Below, piece after piece: positions 40,934 to 48,784 of a DNA stretch of 64,000 nucleotides. This stretch comes from a virus, in IMG/VR virus record IMGVR_UViG_3300017527_001322, positions 1-64,000 of that record. One strand, written 5' to 3'. Each line of letters opens with the position of its first letter. The stretch's first letter is position 1. A program made the position numbers and the translations under genes. Under the pieces are notes generated by a model. The model did not search any database. It was given only the letters and a program-made list of their open reading frames with translations, and was not told the DNA's origin.

Positions 40934-41392
40934 TTATGCGTTCCCAAAGGTCGTGTCAGAAAACACGACATAGGCCCAGACATTTCCCTCATCGTCGAGG
41001 AGGGAAGCGTCGAACAGGATTGCAGCACCGTTCGTGCCATCGTCGGCATCGAGCGTATTGGCGTCTACCGTATCGCACTTTTTGGTATATCCTACAACCA
41101 AAGCAGTCGTGGCAGCATCCATCGAACAGCGCCAAACCTGATTCCTGGTGATGATAGCAACCTTGCCCTTGGTCGTGCCGGCAGTGATGTCAGCAGCAGC
41201 AATCGCCTCCATCATGACACCGGTCACCTCGGTCGTGGTACCGGTTACCTGGTCCACGTACCCGTCAGACTGCATGAGCACAAGGTCACCGACCTTATGA
41301 GCTGCAGCCGCACCAAGGGTGAAGTCTTGGATTAGGGGAGTAGCATTGGAACCGTCTAGCATGTAGGCAAATTCGAAGCCACGTGAACTCAC
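40934..41392 (-). CDS. capsid decoration/stabilisation-like protein (152 aa)
   Basis: Beta-barrel pattern with LGAAAAHKVGDLVLMQSDGYVDQVTGTTTEVTGVMMEAI, as in small head-stabilising or DUF2190-like proteins. GTG at 41392 has AAAGGAG eight bases upstream and follows the scaffold stop; a longer frame upstream is rejected. Confidence 0.65.
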   Translation of the reverse strand: MSSRGFEFAYMLDGSNATPLIQDFTLGAAAAHKVGDLVLMQSDGYVDQVTGTTTEVTGVMMEAIAAADITAGTTKGKVAIITRNQVWRCSMDAATTALVVGYTKKCDTVDANTLDADDGTNGAAILFDASLLDDEGNVWAYVVFSDTTFGNA

Positions 41393-41405
41393 GGTATCTA
41401 CTCCT

Positions 41406-42083
41406 TTACTTGAATTTACTGTAGTCTTCCGGCGACATGCCCATCTTCTTTGCGATTTCAAGCTCGTCGTCACTCAGCTTGACTGGCTTGTCTCCTGGCC
41501 TGTCCCCCCCGCCTGCGCCAGCATCTAGTGTTGGCGCCTGCGGCTTGCCCACTAGGGGTAGCCTACCGGATTCCACGAGCGCCTTGACCGCAGTATCGAC
41601 TCCTTCAACCTCCCCATTGTCACCGGTGGTGACGCTGGAGCGGTCGGCCAGATTGAAGGCGTCGTCCGGGTATTTAGCACCCTGGCGTCCGGCTTCGGCT
41701 AGGAACGCAGCCCTGATAAGCGTCTCCTGAGCTTGTGCGAGAGCTTCATCTCGCTCAGCCTGGGCTTTCATCGCCGTCTGTTGTGCTTCCAGAACCTGAG
41801 CTTCAACCCGCTCCTGCTCCGACATCTGCGACTGCTTGAACTCCTTGAGCTCCTTCAGCGCTGCCTGCAGGCCCTCCGGGTCGTCGAAACCAAGCCCCGT
41901 GATGAACTGGTTGACGAAGCGCTTTCCACGCTTGGACACCTGCTCATTCAGAATGGCCTGGTGCTCTTCTTCAGTAAGCACTCGCCCCGCTGCCTGTTGA
42001 CCGCCGGCAGGAGCGTCATCTTGGGGCGCTTCTGGGGTCTCCTGACCCCCCTCTGTGCCCTGTTCATTGGGCTCTTCTGGCAT
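41406..42083 (-). CDS. capsid scaffold protein (225 aa)
   Basis: Acidic, Gln/Glu/Ala-rich, central coiled coil (QERVEAQVLEAQQTAMKAQAERDEALAQAQ), Gly-rich C-terminal hinge, and a short basic end for capsid contact: the layout of GP20/DUF4355-type scaffolds. ATG 42083 has GGGAGG upstream. It directly precedes the decoration and major capsid genes. Confidence 0.85.
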   Translation of the reverse strand: MPEEPNEQGTEGGQETPEAPQDDAPAGGQQAAGRVLTEEEHQAILNEQVSKRGKRFVNQFITGLGFDDPEGLQAALKELKEFKQSQMSEQERVEAQVLEAQQTAMKAQAERDEALAQAQETLIRAAFLAEAGRQGAKYPDDAFNLADRSSVTTGDNGEVEGVDTAVKALVESGRLPLVGKPQAPTLDAGAGGGDRPGDKPVKLSDDELEIAKKMGMSPEDYSKFK

Positions 42084-42124
42084 TTCTACCTCCCGAGATT
42101 TGACCGTGCTCGTCACGTGTAATG

Positions 42125-42159
42125 AAAAAGGGGCCACCCGCACAAATGCGGATGACCCC
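42125..42159 (-). terminator. intrinsic terminator upstream of the scaffold gene
   Basis: On the minus strand GGGGTCATCCGCA (42159-42147), loop TTTG, TGCGGGTGGCCCC (42142-42130), then TTTTTC. The 13-bp stem contains two G-U pairs that exist only in the minus-strand RNA. It lies in mid-operon, so it must be leaky, antiterminated or paired with the promoter at 42284. Confidence 0.8.
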
Positions 42160-42210
42160 GTGTTTCCTGTGGTCCTGAGGTCCTGTCCTGGGTATGATGG
42201 CCCAGTGCAG

Positions 42211-42399
42211 TTATTTAGCTTTTTCCGGCTGAGTGCCGAAGAGTATACTCCATTCCCACTCGTCGGCTTTCCTCTTGTTTAGGATTATAACATAAACCGA
42301 GTCTGATTGCAAGTTCTCCACTCTTCTGGCTAACTTCAAGGCCGGGCTAGACAGAAACTCATCCTTACCCACCCGGTGTGACGATGTGCGCTCCGCCAT
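42211..42399 (-). CDS. hypothetical basic protein (62 aa)
   Basis: Helix of SSPALKLARRVENLQ followed by a short sheet (SVYVIILNKRK, then EWSILFG). Starts inside the zinc-ribbon gene. Promoter P11 lies inside it. No family recognised. Confidence 0.6.
   Translation of the reverse strand: MAERTSSHRVGKDEFLSSPALKLARRVENLQSDSVYVIILNKRKADEWEWSILFGTQPEKAK
42284..42312 (-). promoter_or_regulatory. internal promoter P11
   Basis: Minus strand TTGCAA (42312-42307), 17 bp, TGT-TATAAT (-10 at 42289-42284). Transcription would start near 42277 and meet the terminator at 42159-42125 after about 150 nt, giving either a short RNA or, by read-through, extra capsid mRNA. Confidence 0.65.
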
Positions 42400-42586
42400 A
42401 GTCCGCCTTTTCAGATAGAATTTGGATGTTCTCCTCGTCAGTGCCACAGAAGCTACACCCCTTGGTGTCAGCCCCTGTCGGCGACTTGACCTGCCACTGG
42501 TGGCCGCAAACACTGCAAACAGCATACTCGCCTGTCACATATGGTGCGCTGTCCGATGGACCGTGCACGTCAGTTGGAAATGTCAT
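42365..42586 (-). CDS. zinc-ribbon protein (73 aa)
   Basis: Cys24-x2-Cys27 and Cys44-x2-Cys47 around a beta hairpin (CSVCGHQWQVK...GCSFCGTD) make a rubredoxin-like knuckle. Encoded in the head operon between membrane-protein genes and scaffold. Function unknown. Confidence 0.65.
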   Translation of the reverse strand: MTFPTDVHGPSDSAPYVTGEYAVCSVCGHQWQVKSPTGADTKGCSFCGTDEENIQILSEKADYGGAHIVTPGG

Positions 42587-43040
42587 CTTTCACCTCTTCT
42601 CGCAGAACTGGAACTATCCAGCCGATAGAGAGCGCAACGGCAAAGGCCCAGAGCGCAACCACTGCCCACACGAGCCACCCGCTCAGCCCCATCAAAAGCC
42701 ACGCTATGACGAAAAGACCAGCAAACACACTAATGCCAATGGTTATGAGTATCATTGCATTCGCGTACTTCTCTTTGCCTATGGCCATGCTGGCGACATA
42801 TCCCACCAGATATGCACCAACAACGCCGCTGAGAAGGAGAGCGAGATACAGAACAGGTAGGTGGAGGAAGCGACTGCCGCAGGTGTGAATCTCCCAGAGG
42901 ACAGGCGCTCTACCAAGGGTAAGACGACACTGGACAGCATGGTCCAGGTCAAGAAGAAAACCAGCGCCGATGCCACAAGCCCCAATAAGGACTGCATCAA
43001 CAAGTCGAAAGGGGCGTTTAGATAGTACCTCGTGCTCCAT
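42570..43040 (-). CDS. polytopic membrane protein with DLDH motif (156 aa)
   Basis: Four hydrophobic segments (about 13-30, 58-85, 94-116, 119-143). GFLLDLDHAVQ...LWEIHTCGSRFLH recalls the metal-binding DxDH/H pattern of membrane-bound metal-dependent hydrolases (DUF457-like), from memory. ATG 43040 has TAGGAG upstream. The first 262 bp overlap the next gene in another frame; a later Met at 42788 would avoid the overlap but has no Shine-Dalgarno. Confidence 0.6.
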   Translation of the reverse strand: MEHEVLSKRPFRLVDAVLIGACGIGAGFLLDLDHAVQCRLTLGRAPVLWEIHTCGSRFLHLPVLYLALLLSGVVGAYLVGYVASMAIGKEKYANAMILITIGISVFAGLFVIAWLLMGLSGWLVWAVVALWAFAVALSIGWIVPVLREEVKDDISN

Positions 43041-43321
43041 ACCGCTTCTCCTATTTGCTCTTGCAGCTCAGGCAGTACAGCCTGAATCTGTAGTGGGAAA
43101 TCAGGCGGAAGAACCTGCTCTGTGTTTGCCAGCACCTCTCCAAGCCACTCAGAGGTGGGGGTTGGGGTAGAAACACCAACCACAGCGGTCGCCGTTTCGG
43201 ATGGCTCCATCTGCTGGCCATACAACGGTGCATGCCCAGTGACATCATGAAAGAACCACCAGATATCCTCTGGGACGAGTGGAAGCTGTACCGGCGCAGG
43301 CGTAGGTGTTGGCCCTGTCAT
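42779..43321 (-). CDS. Thr/Pro-rich membrane protein (180 aa)
   Basis: N-terminus MTGPTPTPAPVQLPLV is extended and Pro/Thr-rich. Two membrane helices follow (about 110-132 and 152-172). It starts on the stop of the minor head gene. The C-terminal half is encoded by the same DNA as the start of the DLDH membrane protein. Possibly a virion-associated or lysis-type membrane protein; unknown. Confidence 0.65.
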   Translation of the reverse strand: MTGPTPTPAPVQLPLVPEDIWWFFHDVTGHAPLYGQQMEPSETATAVVGVSTPTPTSEWLGEVLANTEQVLPPDFPLQIQAVLPELQEQIGEAVWSTRYYLNAPFDLLMQSLLGLVASALVFFLTWTMLSSVVLPLVERLSSGRFTPAAVASSTYLFCISLSFSAALLVHIWWDMSPAWP

Positions 43322-44163
43322 GCCTTCCTCCTTGCCAGCTCGGCCCGGGCATCCTCCAGCATGACGGCTGTGAGGTCCAGGTCAAACTCCTTGATATACA
43401 GAGCCAGGGCTGTCCGGCACCATGTGTGAAATGGCGGGGCATCCATCCTGTCTGCATACCGGGGCGTACCCCTCAAAACAAACCTGTCGTCGATTTCCTG
43501 AATCTGGCCATGCACTCGCAAGCAGCAGTTGGTGGTCTTATTATCAATGTGTGCAATAGCCTGTTTCTTTATTTCCAAATCAGGTGGCAGGCGATAGTTG
43601 CCATCGCCATCCTTGCGACCGAAGAGCCAAAGAAGGAAGGCAATAATGGACGCCATGGCCAGCCACTTCGTTCCGTCCCTATTTATCGGAGCCGGCTGCA
43701 GGGCGCCTAACCGATACTCATCGCCGTAGATAAGAGCCGGGTCCGCATCGGCAGCCATGAGCGCCTGGACACCATTGAGCTGGCCATCCACCGTGGCTAC
43801 CCAGCCTGTAGAAGCGTCGAATGGCACCTCGCCAATGCCGGCTGGGCCGAGGTCCACACCGGCCACGGTATAGTACCCTGCCTGCCTTATGGCCGACTCC
43901 TGGCCAATCTTGGCCGCCTCGACGGTGGACTCGGCAATAATCATGTGAAGCTCTGTCCGCAGAACAGTCATGGCCTCCCACCTGGCCACCTCGTCGCCGT
44001 CCCGGTACGAGGCCATTATAGCCTTCCTGGCCCTTCTGTAGGAGCTCAACACTCCTCCACGTGGGTGTTGGGAGTTACCAAGGTAACGGTCGAACATAAC
44101 GCCCATCTGCCGATTGGTACGCTGGGCGTCTGCTATCGCCCTTCTCAGTGGGTTAGGGGGCAT
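43318..44163 (-). CDS. minor head protein, Mu gpF-like (281 aa)
   Basis: The C-terminal segment DNKTTNCCLRVHGQIQ...DAPPFHTWCRTALALY matches the conserved end of Mu-F/SPP1-gp7-type capsid morphogenesis proteins (D-x-x-C...PP-H-x-x-CR). A hydrophobic stretch AMASIIAFLLWLFG in the middle is unusual. Position after portal fits. Confidence 0.85.
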   Translation of the reverse strand: MPPNPLRRAIADAQRTNRQMGVMFDRYLGNSQHPRGGVLSSYRRARKAIMASYRDGDEVARWEAMTVLRTELHMIIAESTVEAAKIGQESAIRQAGYYTVAGVDLGPAGIGEVPFDASTGWVATVDGQLNGVQALMAADADPALIYGDEYRLGALQPAPINRDGTKWLAMASIIAFLLWLFGRKDGDGNYRLPPDLEIKKQAIAHIDNKTTNCCLRVHGQIQEIDDRFVLRGTPRYADRMDAPPFHTWCRTALALYIKEFDLDLTAVMLEDARAELARRKA

Positions 44164-44755
44164 ACGCTCTCATCCAGACCTCTCCCGGAAGGCCGGGGAC
44201 CTCACCCTTGTTTTCCACCCACAGCCCCAGGTCCTCAAGCATCTGCTTGTACTGCCAGTACGAACGCCTCATAGTCGGGAATCCCTGCCAGTTGTTAACG
44301 TTCACATTGTACGGCTTGCCACACAGTGCATTGGCGAACAGTTGTCCCCCCTCCGCAAGGGGCATAACCATGCCGTGAATCACGCCCTCAAGCTCGTCAT
44401 TCGGCACGTAATGTAGCACGGAGAAGGCCCACACAAAATCGAACTCTGGGGCGAGTATGTTGGAGGCGACACTCTCTTCATACAGCCCAGGGTTCTTTAC
44501 CTCCAGGCCGGCCTCCAGAACGACCTTCTCTGCGACCTCGATAACCTCACCACGAACATCAATGCCTGTGTAATTGCCTGTATCCAGGTAGTCTATTACC
44601 CACTCACCTAGCGCCAGGGAGCCACAGCCCACATCGAGAAACTTGTGGTGTGGCTTGAGCCCGACATTTATGGCCTCAGAAAATTGCCACTCCCGAATGA
44701 CATCCCACTTAGCTACTGGATGAGACAGTTTCTTCTCTTCGTCCGTCAGAGCCAT
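44153..44755 (-). CDS. class I SAM-dependent methyltransferase (200 aa)
   Basis: Motif I FLDVGCGSLALG (39-50) with acidic post-I GIDV (Asp66), then FDFVWAFSVLHYVP (motif IV/post) and PLAEGGQLFANAL. This is a Rossmann methyltransferase of the small-molecule/protein type, not a typical DNA methylase (no DPPY). The ATG at 44755 has GGGAGG six bases upstream and lies inside the portal gene end. Encoded between portal and minor head protein: it may modify a virion protein or host cell-surface component. Confidence 0.82.
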   Translation of the reverse strand: MALTDEEKKLSHPVAKWDVIREWQFSEAINVGLKPHHKFLDVGCGSLALGEWVIDYLDTGNYTGIDVRGEVIEVAEKVVLEAGLEVKNPGLYEESVASNILAPEFDFVWAFSVLHYVPNDELEGVIHGMVMPLAEGGQLFANALCGKPYNVNVNNWQGFPTMRRSYWQYKQMLEDLGLWVENKGEVPGLPGEVWMRAYAP

Positions 44756-46169
44756 CATTATCCTCCCGTGCAGGAGCGCCCATAGTGCCAAGCTCCAGGG
44801 CCATCTTCTGCATCTCCATCATGTTTTGGTACTCTGGAGAATCTTTCATCTTCTCAATCTGCTGAGGCGTGTACCCCATTTCCTCCCAGAGTGTTGGTGT
44901 GGGGATTCCCAAGGCCTCCCTCTTGATTGCCGCCGTTTCCGCAGCAGCTTTTTCATTCCTTGTCTCTGGGTCAGCCCACACAGTTGAGATGGTGACATCC
45001 GTGTCCAGTTCCCCCGTCTCACCCGTCTCCGTTTCGCCAAAGATATTCCAAAGCCTCCGTGCAACAGCCATCACATCTTCCCAGGCATTCCCAATGGTAA
45101 CCTGCCGGTTCTCAACCTTACCAATTAGACCACTTTCTTCCTGCTTCAGTGTGCCCTCTGCAGCCCGGTACGAACTGACCTGGAACCGCGAGAGTGGGGT
45201 CCTGGACACACGGGCAATCTCAATGACAAAGCTGTCCATGAATTCCTTGAGATTGGAGAGGTCTTCACCAGGAAAGTAACCAATAGCCACAGCGTCCTCC
45301 CCCTCGGGTGGATGGTTCGAGTGAATCCAGACCCCGGGCGCAACCTCGACACCACTAGGGTCATCCCCAAGCATGTAGTAAATGCGGAATGCTGTGGTGT
45401 CGGCTGCGGCAATGAGGTCGATGACAGCCTTGTTCAAGGCGTCCTGCAAGGGGGTGATGTCCTTCAGCTCCGACTTGCCCCAGTTGTAGCCAGTGTCCTT
45501 GTTCCTGAAGTGAATGACCGGAATGCCAATAGGGGTGCCGTCCATGTCTCGCCAATCAGCCAACCAGGGCTGACCATCTTCAATGTAGGGGAGCCATCCC
45601 CCCTGGCCTCTGTAATAGCGCTCCATCCGGTCTGGGTAGTACAAGTTCAGGCGCCTTTGGCCCCAGTCATTCTCCCAGCGCTTGGAGGCAAAGCGAACAA
45701 CACTGCGCTGGCCACGTGAGTAGTGACACTTCACGCCCTCCTCACCATCGAAGGCCAGCTCGTAATCGAATCTGGGGATGCCCTTGACTGGGTCCCAGGA
45801 GATGATGACATATGCGTCACCGTCCCTGCAGGCCGCAGTGTGGACAACGCCCTGCTGGTGGTCCATCCTATTTTCGGCCCACCAATCCCAGAACACCTTG
45901 GGCTGCTCAAGCTCGTCGTCGGCTGCGAACCCGGTGACCTGCATCTTCTCGGCAACAGCATCCACGACGATAGGGCAGTAGTTTGACCTGAAAACGTCTG
46001 CCCCAGGTCCCAAATTCAGGTACTGGCGTTGACGTTTTGTAATCTGTGTCTGGTGCTCGCCGTCATAATACTCTCGGAACTTCTCGTAGCCGTCCTCCCT
46101 GGAGCCAGTATCATTGTCGATGATTCCCAAGGCCCAGGGGGTGCCCATAACCACTGCTTCCTCAGACAT
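44709..46169 (-). CDS. portal protein, SPP1 gp6-like (486 aa)
   Basis: Matches phage_portal/gp6-like order: REYYDGEHQTQITKRQRQYL at the N-terminus, RSNYCPIVVDAVAEKMQVTGF, VIHFRNKD-x-GYNWGKSELKDI (clip/stem), the long VIEIARVSRTPLSRFQ helix and a disordered acidic tail. Twelve copies would form the DNA entry channel. Eight-bp overlap with terminase. Confidence 0.93.
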   Translation of the reverse strand: MSEEAVVMGTPWALGIIDNDTGSREDGYEKFREYYDGEHQTQITKRQRQYLNLGPGADVFRSNYCPIVVDAVAEKMQVTGFAADDELEQPKVFWDWWAENRMDHQQGVVHTAACRDGDAYVIISWDPVKGIPRFDYELAFDGEEGVKCHYSRGQRSVVRFASKRWENDWGQRRLNLYYPDRMERYYRGQGGWLPYIEDGQPWLADWRDMDGTPIGIPVIHFRNKDTGYNWGKSELKDITPLQDALNKAVIDLIAAADTTAFRIYYMLGDDPSGVEVAPGVWIHSNHPPEGEDAVAIGYFPGEDLSNLKEFMDSFVIEIARVSRTPLSRFQVSSYRAAEGTLKQEESGLIGKVENRQVTIGNAWEDVMAVARRLWNIFGETETGETGELDTDVTISTVWADPETRNEKAAAETAAIKREALGIPTPTLWEEMGYTPQQIEKMKDSPEYQNMMEMQKMALELGTMGAPAREDNDGSDGRREETVSSSS

Positions 46170-47442
46170 ACGGAACCGCCTTTGCTGTGCCGTAGTTCCG
46201 GTGTGAAAGCAACAGCTTCCACACGGCCCAAACTACGGCATCGAGTCTATTGGGAGAGGGCATTCTGCCACCTGGTATCCAGTTGCACATTTCATCCTCC
46301 AGCAACGGGAACGCACCAACATGATGCACCCTCCCCCTCTCATAGAGACTACTGACTGGTCCGGCCCTAATCTTCTTTCCCCTACTTGCACGCACTTCAC
46401 CTATCGGAATGAAGTTACCACCAGCCACCGTTCTCATTGTGTTGGCGACCATGTCGCCACCAAAGTTGGTCTCAGCCACCAGCATGTCCGCCTCGTGGGT
46501 GTCATAGGCATCCACCGAGGCTCCACCCCACGCTTGGGGCAGGCCGGCCATGCTCAGGTCATCGAGAACAAAGGCGTGAGTTTCACCGTCAACCGTGGCT
46601 GAGCCGGCTACCACGATGCCACACTCACCGGTCTCAGCGCCGGGCGGGTCGACCCCCACAACAATGGTATCCATCGGAGGAGCCTCAAATACACGGCTCT
46701 GCTCAAGCATGGCCCTTCTCCACAGCGCCCCGGGATGCTCGTCGACCTCTTCGGCCAGAATCTCCATGCGGTAGGCGATGTTCGACATGTCGTCAACGAT
46801 GTCGTCGAGAGCCTCTTGATTGAGAAATGGGTTGTCCAGGCTAGAGAAGGAGAAGGCCTCCCATCGGGGCACCTCGCCGGCCTCGATGGCTTCCTGGTAC
46901 CTAATCTCCGCCTTCTTGAATAGCTTCCTGGCATGGTCACCCCTGGCTCCCTGGCGGGTCGTGTAGATGAAGTAAGCATCGCCGCCATTGTCGAGGAGCA
47001 TGGGCGCCCCGACCTCCTCCCAGGCAGACGGATTCATGTTTTGGTACTCGTCGAGGATAAGGCGGTCGGCCCAACCACCACGCAATGTCTCTGCATCGTA
47101 TGCTGACTTTGCCTTTATTCTTGCCGACTGCCTCGGCCCAGGCCTGTCGATGAAGCGCTTTGTTTCGTTTTTAATGAGAACGCCACCCTCAATGGCGTCC
47201 CAGAGGGCGTCCTTGACCTCTGACCAGAATGTTTCTACCTGGAAGTCAGTGGGCGCGGCATACAGCACCCGGTAGCCCTCCAGAAATGACATAACGGCTA
47301 TGAGAGCCATCAGTAAGGTTTTGCCGCCACGCCTCCCGGCTCGAACTACCTTCCGTTTCGCAGGAGATACAATGATTTCCTGCTGTTTCTTGTGCGGCCT
47401 CCTAAGGCGAACTTCTATCTCGATATTTGGGTCTAAGCTCAT
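46162..47442 (-). CDS. terL: terminase large subunit (426 aa)
   Basis: ATPase: Walker A AGRRGGKT (35-42), Walker B RLILDE (127-132) with Asp/Glu131-132, motif III near YFIYTT. Nuclease: VGVDPPG with Asp265, VAETN with Glu324, and RLDAVVWA near 400. Both domains are complete. It packages DNA into the prohead through the portal. Overlaps the upstream gene by 41 bp. Confidence 0.93.
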   Translation of the reverse strand: MSLDPNIEIEVRLRRPHKKQQEIIVSPAKRKVVRAGRRGGKTLLMALIAVMSFLEGYRVLYAAPTDFQVETFWSEVKDALWDAIEGGVLIKNETKRFIDRPGPRQSARIKAKSAYDAETLRGGWADRLILDEYQNMNPSAWEEVGAPMLLDNGGDAYFIYTTRQGARGDHARKLFKKAEIRYQEAIEAGEVPRWEAFSFSSLDNPFLNQEALDDIVDDMSNIAYRMEILAEEVDEHPGALWRRAMLEQSRVFEAPPMDTIVVGVDPPGAETGECGIVVAGSATVDGETHAFVLDDLSMAGLPQAWGGASVDAYDTHEADMLVAETNFGGDMVANTMRTVAGGNFIPIGEVRASRGKKIRAGPVSSLYERGRVHHVGAFPLLEDEMCNWIPGGRMPSPNRLDAVVWAVWKLLLSHRNYGTAKAVPYV

Positions 47443-47800
47443 AGCGTGCCAGACTGCGAGCTATCGGCCAGCTCTTGGCAATAACCCGCAAACCAGTTTT
47501 TTCTCCGACCGCCCTTACAATCTTTTCTGCCAGCTCCCTGGCATCGGGCGCCATGACAAGGGCGCGAACGGACAGTTGCCCGTCGCGCTCGCTGTCTCGA
47601 TACGTGCCTCCGGCTGGATAGGGCTTGGAACCAATCGCGAGCTCCAAGCGTGGGGGAAAATCCTCGACTGACACCTCCCAGACCAGGTCTCCCAACTCCG
47701 CCATGCGAGCAACTCGCTGGCAGGCGACCGGGAGCGCCCTGGCCACTTCCCGCCCGGCTGCTTCCCAATCTACGCTCTTTCCTCGCCCATGTGCCGACAC
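47402..47800 (-). CDS. hypothetical protein (132 aa)
   Basis: Alpha/beta protein with a basic C-terminus, placed between a 66-aa protein and terminase. SVDWEAAGREVARALPVACQRVA looks helical, followed by strands. No family recognised; may be a packaging accessory. Confidence 0.65.
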   Translation of the reverse strand: MSAHGRGKSVDWEAAGREVARALPVACQRVARMAELGDLVWEVSVEDFPPRLELAIGSKPYPAGGTYRDSERDGQLSVRALVMAPDARELAEKIVRAVGEKTGLRVIAKSWPIARSLARYELRPKYRDRSSP

Positions 47801-47970
47801 AACTCCACCATAGCCTCACCAGGCGTGTCTGCCACGAAGTGGGGGATTGGCTCTATTACTCCCTGCTCCCCAGGCCCTTTCTTGACCTCCTCATAGCAAA
47901 CGAACCTATCATCGGCCTGCCGAATTACCACAAATGTATGTCTGGAAACGTCATCTCCCAGAGTGACCAT
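47770..47970 (-). CDS. hypothetical protein, predicted leaderless mRNA (66 aa)
   Basis: Small alpha/beta protein (HTFVVIRQADDRFVCYEEV, then a helix AMVELCRHMGEE). Its ATG is exactly six bases after the TATAAT of P7, and no Shine-Dalgarno precedes it, so the mRNA should begin at the start codon. First gene of the main structural operon. Confidence 0.7.
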   Translation of the reverse strand: MVTLGDDVSRHTFVVIRQADDRFVCYEEVKKGPGEQGVIEPIPHFVADTPGEAMVELCRHMGEERA

Positions 47971-47976
47971 GTGACC

Positions 47977-48005
47977 ATTATATCATAAAACGAAAGGGCA
48001 GGCAA
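47977..48005 (-). promoter_or_regulatory. promoter P7 of the main structural operon
   Basis: Minus strand TTGCCT (48005-48000), 17 bp, TGA-TATAAT (-10 at 47982-47977). The -35 lies inside a 13-bp hairpin terminator for the upstream terS transcript, so the two signals share DNA. Confidence 0.75.
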
Positions 48006-48020
48006 CATGCCTGCCCTTTC
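47985..48020 (-). terminator. terminator after terS, overlapping P7
   Basis: GAAAGGGCAGGCA (48020-48008 on the minus strand) pairs with TGCCTGCCCTTTC (48004-47992), 3-base loop, then GTTTTATG. It should end most transcripts that come from P8 through terS. Confidence 0.8.
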
Positions 48021-48083
48021 ACAGGGAAGAGAGATTGAGACCGACGAGGTAGTCTCAACCAGATTATAGCCCAAAAGCCAGCA

Positions 48084-48431
48084 CTAGTCAAGCTCGATTG
48101 TTTTTTGGTTGATAGCGACTTCTGGCTGGCCTGGGGCTGTGTCAGCATAGGTGATGTTAAACTGAACCAACTGATTACCCCTGCGCTCTGCGTTAACCAC
48201 CGACTCCGGGGTGCCGATTGCCCACTTGGACAGCCACTCACGGGACCAACGGTCCCCCTTCTTGGCATCCATTATGGCTGCTTCGATTATCTCATCCCAG
48301 TGGTCCTCCGTTGCAAGGATATCCTGCAGCCGGGCAACGAACCGATTCTTTTTGGCGAGAGGCTTCTCTACGGCCTTGACGATACTAGCACCTTTAGGAT
48401 TGCCACTCTTGCCCTTGTCCCACTTTGCCAT
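48084..48431 (-). CDS. terS: terminase small subunit, DUF5681-like (115 aa)
   Basis: KGKSGNPKG at residues 6-14 is the signature of the DUF5681/terS-like N-terminus; the rest is helical (EDHWDEIIEAAIMDAKKGDRWSREWLSKW) with a beta-hairpin tail. It recognises packaging-site DNA. Located upstream of terL but in a separate transcription unit. Confidence 0.8.
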   Translation of the reverse strand: MAKWDKGKSGNPKGASIVKAVEKPLAKKNRFVARLQDILATEDHWDEIIEAAIMDAKKGDRWSREWLSKWAIGTPESVVNAERRGNQLVQFNITYADTAPGQPEVAINQKTIELD

Positions 48432-48755
48432 TCTGTCTCCTATAAGAGAACGAGCACCAGGGTTGCCAACCCGTGCTCGTCACTCGACTGCCACTCAACA
48501 CGCACGCCTACATGCCATTTTTTGTAGGCATTTCCTATGATTTTAGATTTTAGCACTCTCTCCAAAGTGTGCTGTGGTCAGGGGACCTTGGCCTGCAAGA
48601 GCAAAATCCCCAAGATTACGTTTCTGTGGCATGACCCTCCCTTCCCGGTACTAGTCAATCGAAACGGATACCCAGCGCTACCAGTCCGTCCGTTTTGCCG
48701 TAAAACAGCACTGGGCACTCGGTCAGCAACCGTGCCGGCTGCCTAACTTAAGAAC
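48432..48755 (-). promoter_or_regulatory. structured 320-nt leader of the terS transcript
   Basis: Between P8 and terS lie several stems on the minus-strand RNA: CCCAGTGCT/AGCGCTGGG (one G-U) with inner GTTTT/AAAAC; AAACGGA/TCCGTTT as an alternative; GCCTACA/TGTAGGC (48529-48506); and ACGAGCAC/GTGCTCGT with inner GGTT/AACC (48480-48450) just before the ATG. It contains one possible 29-codon gene. Candidate antitermination or translational-control leader. Confidence 0.55.
48543..48632 (-). CDS. possible leader peptide/mini-gene (29 aa)
   Basis: ATG at 48632 behind GGGAAGGGAGG starts 29 codons (MPQKRNLGDFAL...). The good ribosome-binding site in an otherwise non-coding leader suggests that translation here may matter for the leader fold or for terS. 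Confidence 0.35.
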   Translation of the reverse strand: MPQKRNLGDFALAGQGPLTTAHFGESAKI

Positions 48756-48784
48756 AGTATATCACAAAAGGCAGTGGTCGTCAA
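48756..48784 (-). promoter_or_regulatory. promoter P8 of the terS transcript
   Basis: Minus strand TTGACG (48784-48779), 17 bp, TGA-TATACT (-10 at 48761-48756). The -35 overlaps the stop codon of the preceding gene. Confidence 0.75.

Noticed and set aside
42570-42788. Treating the DLDH membrane gene as starting only at 42788
   Set aside because: That Met has no Shine-Dalgarno, while ATG 43040 has TAGGAG; I kept the longer form but note the doubt.
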